From the NCBI GenBank assembly GCA_009777685.1, contig WRLJ01000068.1, forward strand, positions 1-7,611: 7,611 nucleotides of DNA. The letters run 5' to 3'. The DNA is from Oscillospiraceae bacterium. GTDB lineage: Bacteria > Bacillota > Clostridia > Oscillospirales > UBA929. Under the pieces are notes generated by a model. The model saw nothing but the letters and a program-made list of their open reading frames with translations, was not told the DNA's origin and did no database searches. The position numbers and the translations under genes are program-made. This document shows positions 1 through 5,108 of the stretch, one piece after another (the first letter of the stretch is position 1; each line of letters begins with the position of its first letter).

Positions 1-505
1 GGATGGTCTTGACGTTGCCGGCCGTCATATCGAAATCCGAGGCAATTTCGTCTATGCCGGCCGCCCGCCAGTAGCGCCGGACAAAGATTCGTCTTTTTTC
101 GGCGCTTTGCGCGGCAAGAAACGCATTCAGCGCGGCGGTTATCGCCCCGGATTCGGTGATTTCGTCCAACGAGCTTCTGCGGTCGGCGATACATTCTTCC
201 AATTCAGACAGCACGGCGTCAATATGACCGCCGCCGCGCTTTTCCGCGTTTGCTTTTTCCAGCCTGTCCAGCGAAAGGTTGCGGGTGATTCGCCCGATGA
301 ACGCCCGCAGATTGTTCGGCCGCCCAGGCGGTATGGCGTTCCAGACGCGGCCCAGGGCGTCGTTCCAGATTTCTTCCGCGTCCTCGTCGCTGCCGAGAAT
401 GTTCCGCGCAATGGTCCGGCAGTATTTTGCGTATTTGTCGTTTACCGCGCTGATGGCCGATTCCGAGCGCGCCCAAAACCGGCCGATAATTTCCCGGTCG
501 TCCAT
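1..505 (-). CDS. ECF-type RNA polymerase sigma factor, 3' end cut by window edge
   Basis: This is a sigma-70 family ECF sigma factor, which directs core RNA polymerase to a small regulon. I translated it by hand from the ATG at 505-503: 168 complete codons, open to the left edge, so only a short C-terminal piece is missing if it has the usual 170-190 residues. Region 2 spans about residues 20-90 and contains YAKYCRTIARNILG, the acidic SDEDAEEIWND stretch and RAFIGRITRNLSLDRL. A linker follows, then region 4 from about residue 118 with EKRRIFVRRYW and a helix-turn-helix ending DMTAGNVKTI at the edge. The start is supported by AGGAGGG at 517-511, five bases upstream. An ECF-like promoter lies just upstream (547-574), suggesting autoregulation. 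It is divergent from the GntR-ABC operon. An anti-sigma gene, if present, would be beyond the left edge. The family call is secure; the inducing signal is unknown. Confidence 0.9.
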   Translation of the reverse strand, partial: MDDREIIGRFWARSESAISAVNDKYAKYCRTIARNILGSDEDAEEIWNDALGRVWNAIPPGRPNNLRAFIGRITRNLSLDRLEKANAEKRGGGHIDAVLSELEECIADRRSSLDEITESGAITAALNAFLAAQSAEKRRIFVRRYWRAAGIDEIASDFDMTAGNVKTI

Positions 506-546
506 ACCAACCCTCCTCTCGTTTTCTGTCGGCCCCTTCACCCCAA

Positions 547-574
547 TAGACGGGATTTTCCGGACGGGGTTTCA
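547..574 (-). promoter_or_regulatory. ECF-sigma-type promoter of the sigma factor gene
   Basis: On the minus strand, TGAAAC (574-569) is followed after exactly 16 bases by CGTCTA (552-547). This fits the AAC / CGT consensus of ECF promoters in Firmicutes (B. subtilis SigW sites read TGAAAC-N16-CGTA). A start site near 540 would give a leader of about 35 bases that includes the AGGAGGG ribosome binding site. The downstream gene itself encodes an ECF sigma factor, so positive autoregulation is the natural inference. No experimental evidence is available here. Confidence 0.7.
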
Positions 575-589
575 CAGGATCGCAAAATC

Positions 590-619
590 AGCATAGCACA
601 GCCTGCCCGGTTATTACAA
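590..619 (-). promoter_or_regulatory. possible weak vegetative promoter for the sigma factor gene
   Basis: On the minus strand TTGTAA (619-614) and TATGCT (595-590) are separated by 18 bases. Each hexamer matches the sigma-A consensus at four of six positions. It could give basal transcription upstream of the ECF-type promoter. Matches of this quality arise by chance, so this is only a candidate. Confidence 0.25.
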
Positions 620-686
620 TCTCATTTTCGCGGGAGCCCCGCTCAAGCCTTTGCGCGCCGCGATTCATCGCCCCTCCGCCGGCCGG

Positions 687-699
687 AAAAAAATTTTTT
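687..699 (+). promoter_or_regulatory. A/T tract (A7T6), possible UP element
   Basis: A run of seven A followed by six T lies about 10-22 bases upstream of the TTGACA box. That is where an UP element contacts the RNA polymerase alpha C-terminal domains. It stands out in an otherwise GC-rich region. The role is inferred from position and composition only. Confidence 0.4.
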
Positions 700-708
700 C
701 GATTCCGG

Positions 709-737
709 TTGACAAACCTGTTTTTAGTGTTTATACT
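709..737 (+). promoter_or_regulatory. sigma-A promoter of the GntR-ABC operon
   Basis: TTGACA (709-714) matches the -35 consensus perfectly, the spacer is the optimal 17 bases, and TATACT (732-737) is a good -10 box. Transcription would start near 744, leaving a leader of about 30 bases before the TTG start at 774. A promoter this strong ahead of a repressor gene suggests an operon that is normally held off. The repeat at 727-755 overlaps the -10 box and the start site. Confidence 0.85.
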
Positions 738-755
738 GTATATGCGTGTATATAC
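727..755 (+). promoter_or_regulatory. candidate operator of the GntR regulator (tandem GTGTWTATAC)
   Basis: GTGTTTATAC (727-736) and GTGTATATAC (746-755) match at nine of ten bases and are offset by 19 bases, about two helical turns. Two inverted repeats overlap them: TATAC-T-GTATA at 732-742 and GTATAT-N6-ATATAC at 738-755. The first copy covers the -10 box and the second lies over the likely start site, so a bound protein would block transcription. YtrA-type GntR regulators are known to bind GT...AC palindromes and to repress their own operons. The assignment to this regulator is inference. Confidence 0.6.
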
Positions 756-773
756 CAAGACGGAGGTGAAGGC

Positions 774-1157
774 TTGAAAATCATTGTATCCAACCGGTCG
801 GGCGTCCCGATCTATGACCAGATCAAGGCGCAGATCAAGGAGGGAATCTTCTCCGGCGAGCTGCAGGAGGACGATGTGCTCCCCTCCATCCGCCAGCTTG
901 CCCGCGATTTGAAAATCAGCGTGATCACAACGGCGCGGGCCTACAGCGATCTGGAGGAGGAGGGCTTTATCGTCAGCGTGCAGGGCAAGGGCTGTTATGT
1001 GCTGCCGCAGAACAAGGAAATGGCGCGGGAAAACGCGCTGCGCAAGATCGAGTCCGGTCTGGGCGACGCCCTTGCCGCCGCGAAGGCCGGCGGCGTCGGC
1101 AGGGACGAGGTGTTTGAAATCCTGACAATACTATACAAGGAGGACGGTTATGAATAA
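774..1157 (+). CDS. GntR family transcriptional regulator, YtrA subfamily
   Basis: This is a small (127 residues) winged-helix DNA-binding protein that probably represses its own operon. The GntR helix-turn-helix covers about residues 10-76: GVPIYDQIKAQIKEGI, then LPSIRQLARDLKIS, the recognition helix VITTARAYSDLEEEGFI and the wing VQGKGCYV. The C-terminal 50 residues are a short helical tail, as in the YtrA subfamily, with no large effector domain. I start it at the TTG at 774, because GGAGGTG (762-768) sits five bases upstream and residues KIIVSNRSGVPIY match the usual family N-terminus. A start at the ATG at 651 would place the promoter inside the gene. It overlaps the next gene by eight bases. 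The family usually controls adjacent ABC exporters that respond to cell-wall antibiotics; the ligand here is unknown. Confidence 0.93.
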   Translation: MKIIVSNRSGVPIYDQIKAQIKEGIFSGELQEDDVLPSIRQLARDLKISVITTARAYSDLEEEGFIVSVQGKGCYVLPQNKEMARENALRKIESGLGDALAAAKAGGVGRDEVFEILTILYKEDGYE

Positions 1158-2004
1158 CGCGTTAGAGGTGCGCGGCCTGTGCAAAAGCTACGGCGATTTC
1201 TCGCTCGAGGTATCCTTTCAGGTCCCGCGGGGTTACATCACCGGCTTTATCGGCCCGAACGGGGCCGGCAAAACCACAACGCTCAAGTCCATTCTGAACA
1301 TCGTTCGCTATCCGGCGGGCGAGATACGCCTGCTCGGCAGGGACAGCCGGGATATCCGCGTAAACGGGCAGGTCGGCGTCGTGATGGACTCGCCGATGTA
1401 TCTTGACGATTGGCGTCTCAGCGACGTTGAGAGGGCCATATCCCCGTTCTACGGGAGTTGGGACCGGCGCGCGTTCGCGGACTACTTGAAACGGTTCGGG
1501 CTTGACCCCAAAAAGAAAGTCAAGGAGCTGTCGCGCGGCATGAAGGTAAAACTGCAAATGGCCGCCGCCCTGTCCCACGACGCGGCATTTTTGCTTCTTG
1601 ACGAGCCGACAAGCGGACTGGACCCGGTGGCGCGCGACGAGATTTGCGCCCTGCTCCGCGAGTTTGTTTCCGACGATCGCAAAAGCGTTCTGTTTTCCAC
1701 GCACATCACCAGCGACCTGGAAAAAACCGCCGACTACATCACGTTTCTCCTGAACGGGCGCGTCGTGTTCACGGGCGCGAAGGACGCCTTGCTGGAAAAA
1801 TACGTCCGCGTGGCGGGCGGTCTGTCCGATATAAACGAGGAACAGAAAAAGCTCGTCACCGGCTATCGGGAACACGGAACGGGCTTTGAGGGCATGGTCG
1901 AGGCCGCCAGCGCCGGCAAACTGCCCAAAACCGTCCTGACCGAGGCAATCAGCTTAGACGAGCTGATTATTTTCATGAACAAGGGGGAGAGCATCCATGC
2001 GTAA
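1150..2004 (+). CDS. ABC transporter ATP-binding protein (YtrB-like)
   Basis: This is the cytoplasmic ATPase of an ABC-2 type transporter, 284 residues. The Walker A motif GPNGAGKT is at residues 35-42, the signature LSRGMK at 126-131 (variant of LSGGQ), Walker B FLLLDEPT at 146-153 with the D-loop SGLD, and the H-loop histidine at 184 in FSTHI. Where most ABC ATPases have the Q-loop glutamine, this one reads VVMDSPMYLDD, with Asp79 at about that place; this seems to be a trait of its subgroup rather than a defect. About 70 residues beyond the ATPase core form a C-terminal extension. The ATG has AAGGAGG (1137-1143) six bases upstream and overlaps the GntR stop by eight bases, which suggests translational coupling. 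The partner is the permease downstream. Substrate unknown; export or antibiotic protection is the usual role for this arrangement. Confidence 0.95.
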   Translation: MNNALEVRGLCKSYGDFSLEVSFQVPRGYITGFIGPNGAGKTTTLKSILNIVRYPAGEIRLLGRDSRDIRVNGQVGVVMDSPMYLDDWRLSDVERAISPFYGSWDRRAFADYLKRFGLDPKKKVKELSRGMKVKLQMAAALSHDAAFLLLDEPTSGLDPVARDEICALLREFVSDDRKSVLFSTHITSDLEKTADYITFLLNGRVVFTGAKDALLEKYVRVAGGLSDINEEQKKLVTGYREHGTGFEGMVEAASAGKLPKTVLTEAISLDELIIFMNKGESIHA

Positions 2005-2674
2005 GCTGATATCGTTTGTGCGGTTGGATTTTGTGACCGTCAAGCCCTATTTCACGGTTAAGAATATGCTGATTTACACGCTGATCGCGCTGTTTTCTGC
2101 GCTCGGGAGCGGCCGCCTGTCGGGAATCAGCATCGGGATGATGCTGGGAACGCTGTTCATCAGCTATCCTTTCGCGGCGGGGGAAAAGAGCAACATGGAC
2201 GCGCTTTACGTCACGCTCTCCCTGAACCGGAAAACCGTTGTGCTGGGCCGGTATCTGTTCATCCTTTTGCTCAACGCGTCTATTATCCTGTTTGTTCTGG
2301 TCACGTCGTCAGCGGGCCTGTTGGTGGCGCGGATCGCCGGCGGAGGGGAGAACGGGGGCGGCGGCGCGCCCGGGATGACGGCTTTTCTCGCTGTCCTGTT
2401 CATCATCATACAGTCCCTGCAGCTGCCTGTATTCTTCAAGCTCAGCTATACAAAGGCAAAGTTCGTCGCCCTGGCGCCCTTTGCCGTGATCATGTCGGGT
2501 TATGTCGGGTTTACCACGCTCGCAAGGGACAGCGCGGCGTTGAGCGATTTCAGCGAATTTCTCAGCACGCTGAATCAAGGCGCGGTTCCGGCCTTGACGG
2601 CGCTGGCGCTGATCCTCATTTTATACGCTTCGTACACGGTATCGCTCGCGTTCTATAAAAAGCGGGAATTTTAG
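1997..2674 (+). CDS. ABC-2 type transporter permease (ABC2_membrane_5-like)
   Basis: This integral membrane protein of 225 residues should form the membrane channel with the preceding ATPase, probably as a homodimer because no second permease gene follows. I see six hydrophobic segments, at about residues 23-37, 41-61, 87-112, 128-147, 155-173 and 195-217. The segment after helix 2 reads GEKSNMDALYVTLSLNRKTVVLGRY, which resembles the conserved cytoplasmic loop of this permease family (EK-N--D-L---LP-SRK--V--KY). A glycine-rich loop (GGGENGGGG, residues 115-123) lies between helices 3 and 4. The C-terminus is basic, YKKREF. The ATG at 1997 overlaps the ATPase stop by eight bases and has AAGGGGGA at 1981-1988. 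It is the last gene of the operon. Family well supported; substrate unknown. Confidence 0.9.
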   Translation: MRKLISFVRLDFVTVKPYFTVKNMLIYTLIALFSALGSGRLSGISIGMMLGTLFISYPFAAGEKSNMDALYVTLSLNRKTVVLGRYLFILLLNASIILFVLVTSSAGLLVARIAGGGENGGGGAPGMTAFLAVLFIIIQSLQLPVFFKLSYTKAKFVALAPFAVIMSGYVGFTTLARDSAALSDFSEFLSTLNQGAVPALTALALILILYASYTVSLAFYKKREF

Positions 2675-2682
2675 CGTTACGG

Positions 2683-2697
2683 GCCGGCCGCGCCGGC
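2683..2697. other. GC-rich hairpin after the permease gene
   Basis: GCCGGC-CGC-GCCGGC can form a six-base-pair stem with a three-base loop, nine bases after the permease stop codon. No T run follows on the plus strand, so it is not a standard Rho-independent terminator. It might stabilise the 3' end of the operon mRNA or be a weak terminator. The motif GGCCGG is also common by chance in this GC-rich DNA. Confidence 0.3.
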
Positions 2698-2750
2698 AAA
2701 CCGCTTCGGCCCAACTTGGCGCGCGCGGGTTCTACCCTCCGTCCAAGCCT

Positions 2751-2758
2751 CATATACT
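2751..2758 (+). promoter_or_regulatory. possible sigma-E -10 element upstream of spoIVA
   Basis: CATATACT resembles the sigma-E -10 consensus (CATA--AT type, with CATA and a final T). It lies 44 bases before the TTG start, so transcription would begin near 2765, ahead of the ribosome binding site. In B. subtilis spoIVA is transcribed by the mother-cell factor sigma-E, so a site here is expected. The -35 region about 14 bases upstream (near 2730-2736) matches poorly, and the call rests on the -10 box and the gene's identity. Confidence 0.4.
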
Positions 2759-2794
2759 CCCTTGTACACATTCATCTTGGAGGGGGCGTTTTGC

Positions 2795-4270
2795 TTGGAT
2801 ACACGCATATATGAGGACATCGCTAGACGCACGGACGGCGATATCTATATCGGCGTCGTGGGGCCGGTGCGGACGGGGAAAAGCAGCTTTATCAAGCGGT
2901 TCATGGAGTGCATGGTCCTGCCCTCCATCGAAAACGAGTACCGCCGCGAACGGGCGCGCGACGAACTGCCGCAGTCCGGCTCGGGCCGCACGGTGATGAC
3001 CGCCGAGCCGAAGTTCGTGCCGGAGGAAGCGGTCGAGCTGGACATGGGCAGCGGCGCGCACATGAGCGTGCGGCTGATCGACTGCGTCGGCTACATGGTC
3101 GACGGCGCCTCGGGCCAGTGGGAGGACGGCCTGCCGCGCATGGTCACCACGCCGTGGTTTGACTATGAAATTCCCATGACCGAGGCGGCTGAATTCGGTA
3201 CGCGCAAGGTCATCGAGGAGCATTCCACCATCGGCCTGGTCGTCACCACGGACGGGACCGTGACCGACATCCCGCGCGAGGATTACCGCGCCGCCGAGGA
3301 CCGCGTGGTCGGAGAGCTGAAATCCCTGGGAAAGCCGTTCATGGTGCTGGTCAACTCCGCCTACCCGACCTCGCCGCTGGCCCAGACCGTCTGCGAGGAG
3401 CTGACCTCCCGCCACGGCGTCACCGCGCTGGCCGTCAACTGTCTGGAGCTGGACGAGGAAGACGTGGTCCGCATTCTGCGCGGCATCCTGTTTGAGTTTC
3501 CCATCGAGTCGCTGGGGTTCCACCTGCCCGCGTGGGTCGACGCGCTGCCGCCGGAGCATCCGATCAAGGCGGGGCTGTACGGCGCGATGCTGACCTGCGC
3601 GGCGGACATGAACCGCCTGCGCGACGTGGACCTCGTGCTGGACCGCCTGAAGGACTTCCCCGACATCTCGTTTGTGCGCGGCGGGCCGACGCACCTCGGG
3701 ACGGGGCTGGCGGAGGCCACGGTCGAGCTGCCGCGCGAGCTGTTTTACAAGACGCTCGGCGAGCAGAGCGGCTTTGAGATTGCCGACGACGGCGACCTGA
3801 TGAAGCTGCTGAGCGGCCTGAGCCACGTCAAGACCGAGTACGACAAGATTGAGACGGCCCTGCGGGAGGTGCGCGAGACGGGCTACGGCATCGTCATGCC
3901 CGGCCCCGACGAGCTCAAGCTCGAGCCGCCGGAAATCATCAAGCAGAACGGGCGCTACGGCATCCGCCTGCGGGCCAGCGCGCCGAGCATACACATGATC
4001 CGCGCCTCCATCGAGACGGAGGTTAACCCCATCATGGGCGCCGAGCGGCAAAGCGAGGACCTGATCCGCTATATGCTGGCGGAGTTTGACGACCAGCCCG
4101 AAAAGCTCTGGGGCAGCAACATCTTCGGAAAGTCCCTGCACGAGCTGGTCAACGAGGGGCTGTCCGGCAAGGTCAAGCGGATGCCGGAGGACGCGCGCCA
4201 GAAATTGCAGGAAACCCTGCAGCGGATCATCAACGAGGGCAGCGGCGGTCTGATTTGCATCATTTTATGA
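2795..4270 (+). CDS. spoIVA: stage IV sporulation protein A, spore coat morphogenetic ATPase
   Basis: SpoIVA is made in the mother cell, binds the outer forespore membrane through SpoVM and polymerises by ATP hydrolysis into the platform for the spore coat. The product is 491 residues against 492 in B. subtilis and aligns end to end. The N-terminal ATPase domain has Walker A GPVRTGKS at residues 23-30 (Lys29), a switch-like TVMTAEPKF at 66-74, and Walker B RLIDCVGY at 93-100 (Asp96). The conserved EHSTIGLVVTTDGT follows. The C-terminal third keeps APSIHMIRASIE and the near-invariant end RIINEGSGGLICIIL, which in B. subtilis is needed for localisation. I chose the TTG at 2795 because GGAGGGG (2779-2785) is nine bases upstream and the N-terminus then matches the family; upstream in-frame TTGs at 2762 and 2777 lack this. 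The gene marks the organism as an endospore former. Confidence 0.97.
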   Translation: MDTRIYEDIARRTDGDIYIGVVGPVRTGKSSFIKRFMECMVLPSIENEYRRERARDELPQSGSGRTVMTAEPKFVPEEAVELDMGSGAHMSVRLIDCVGYMVDGASGQWEDGLPRMVTTPWFDYEIPMTEAAEFGTRKVIEEHSTIGLVVTTDGTVTDIPREDYRAAEDRVVGELKSLGKPFMVLVNSAYPTSPLAQTVCEELTSRHGVTALAVNCLELDEEDVVRILRGILFEFPIESLGFHLPAWVDALPPEHPIKAGLYGAMLTCAADMNRLRDVDLVLDRLKDFPDISFVRGGPTHLGTGLAEATVELPRELFYKTLGEQSGFEIADDGDLMKLLSGLSHVKTEYDKIETALREVRETGYGIVMPGPDELKLEPPEIIKQNGRYGIRLRASAPSIHMIRASIETEVNPIMGAERQSEDLIRYMLAEFDDQPEKLWGSNIFGKSLHELVNEGLSGKVKRMPEDARQKLQETLQRIINEGSGGLICIIL

Positions 4271-4283
4271 ACGCGGGAAATAT

Positions 4284-4318
4284 AAAGGGGGGCCGGCGCC
4301 ATGCGCTGCCCCCTTTTT
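4284..4318. terminator. bidirectional Rho-independent terminator
   Basis: AAAGGGGG (4284-4291) pairs with CCCCCTTT (4309-4316), and inside it GGCGC (4295-4299) pairs with GCGCT (4303-4307, one G-T pair) around a CAT loop. T5 ends the plus-strand side at 4314-4318. On the minus strand the hairpin is followed by TTTATA. It lies 13 bases after the spoIVA stop and seven bases after the end of the converging PHP gene, so it can end transcripts from both directions. It should work better on the plus strand, where the T run is longer. Confidence 0.85.
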
Positions 4319-4325
4319 GATAGAA

Positions 4326-5108
4326 CTATACGTCTGCGGCGCGGCACATAGCCCGCCGGCGGAACACCACTTCCTCAAAGCCGAAGCCGCCGATCAGCCC
4401 CGCGGCGTACTCCCAGCCCGCCGCCACGTCGCCGGTATGGTGCGCGTCGGAGCCGACGGTCACATACCGCCCGCCGCAGGCCTTGTACACCTCCAGAATC
4501 GCCTTGTCCGGCATCGTTTCCGAAAACCCCTTCCGCAGGGTGGAGGTGTTGATTTCCAGGCAAATGCCCCGCCGCACCATCTCGCTGCAGATTTCGCGCA
4601 GGATCTCCGCGCCGAAGCGCAGCTCGCCGTAGTAGCGCTTGGGAAAATCCGTGTGCGCCACGCAGTCAAAGCCGCCGGCCCTGACCGCCGCGAGCATTTC
4701 ATTCCAGTAATGCTCGTAGCACACCTCGACGGGAACCCCCGTCTCGACCAGCTGGCTGGCGAACATGTTCTGATACCAGAAGTGTATCGCGCCCAAAACA
4801 TAGTCATACGGCCGGCGGGTATGCTCCGCCAGCCGCTCCGGGTACAGATGCGGTTCCGCAAACTCAATCCCGCACAACAGCTCGAGCTTGCCCGTATACT
4901 TCTCCCTGGCGGCCGAAAAATCCCTGAAAAACCCTTCGGCGTCATAGTAGCCGTATCCATCGTCATGGCAGTTGCAGTCCACATGGTCGGTTAGGCACAT
5001 CGACCGGACGCCTTTCCGCACGGCCTCCGCGCAGAGGGCGTCCATCTCAGAGCTGGAATCACAGGAGTATTTTGTATGCACATGCATGTCGAAAATCAAA
5101 TCGTTCAT
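4326..5108 (-). CDS. PHP-domain phosphohydrolase, histidinol-phosphatase-like
   Basis: This is a metal-dependent phosphatase of the PHP superfamily, 260 residues, cytoplasmic (no signal peptide). Likely metal ligands are in place along the chain: DMHVHT (His9, His11), Asp17, LTDH (His42), GIEF (Glu82), GAIHF (His109), AHTDF (His152, Asp154) and GSDAHH (Asp221, His223). The size, the AHTDFPKRY segment and EINTS (185-189) fit the HisJ/HisK-like branch, whose known member removes phosphate from L-histidinol phosphate in histidine synthesis. No other his gene is in the window, so the substrate is not certain; another phosphate ester is possible. Its ATG overlaps the folC stop as ATGA. AAGGAGG (5129-5123) lies 14 bases upstream, rather far, so coupling to folC translation is likely. 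It is the last gene of the valS-folC operon. Confidence 0.88.
   Translation of the reverse strand: MNDLIFDMHVHTKYSCDSSSEMDALCAEAVRKGVRSMCLTDHVDCNCHDDGYGYYDAEGFFRDFSAAREKYTGKLELLCGIEFAEPHLYPERLAEHTRRPYDYVLGAIHFWYQNMFASQLVETGVPVEVCYEHYWNEMLAAVRAGGFDCVAHTDFPKRYYGELRFGAEILREICSEMVRRGICLEINTSTLRKGFSETMPDKAILEVYKACGGRYVTVGSDAHHTGDVAAGWEYAAGLIGGFGFEEVVFRRRAMCRAADV

Larger units (their letters stand above)
506..773. other. divergent intergenic regulatory region
   Basis: This stretch of 268 bases separates the divergent starts of the sigma factor (505) and the GntR regulator (774). It holds the ECF-like promoter and a possible weak promoter on the minus strand. On the plus strand it holds an A7T6 tract, a near-consensus sigma-A promoter and operator-like repeats. 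An ATG at 651 is in frame with the GntR gene, but translating from it would read through the promoter, so I do not accept it as a start. I see nothing convincing between about 620 and 686. Confidence 0.7.

Noticed and set aside
681..708. A hairpin or terminator in the GGAAAAAAATTTTTTC stretch.
   Set aside because: The A/T palindrome is short and sits immediately before a strong -35 box on the same strand, so an UP-like element explains it better.
107..712. A 201-codon open frame on the plus strand opposite the sigma factor.
   Set aside because: The minus strand encodes a clear ECF sigma factor with an RBS and promoter; the plus frame has no RBS-supported start and no domain, and runs into the -35 box of the GntR promoter.
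651..773. N-terminal extension of the GntR regulator starting at the ATG at 651.
   Set aside because: It would translate across the TTGACA/TATACT promoter and operator repeats; the TTG at 774 has a good ribosome binding site and gives the usual family length.
2683..2697. Rho-independent terminator for the ABC operon.
   Set aside because: The hairpin is good but no T run follows; it is listed only as a hairpin.
2750..4141. A 463-codon open frame on the minus strand opposite spoIVA.
   Set aside because: spoIVA is unambiguous from end to end; the antisense product is low-complexity (Arg, His, Asp, Leu, Gln) and resembles no family.
4317..4994. A 225-codon open frame on the plus strand opposite the PHP gene.
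   Set aside because: The PHP metal-binding motifs are all on the minus strand; the plus frame shows no domain and begins at the terminator's T run.
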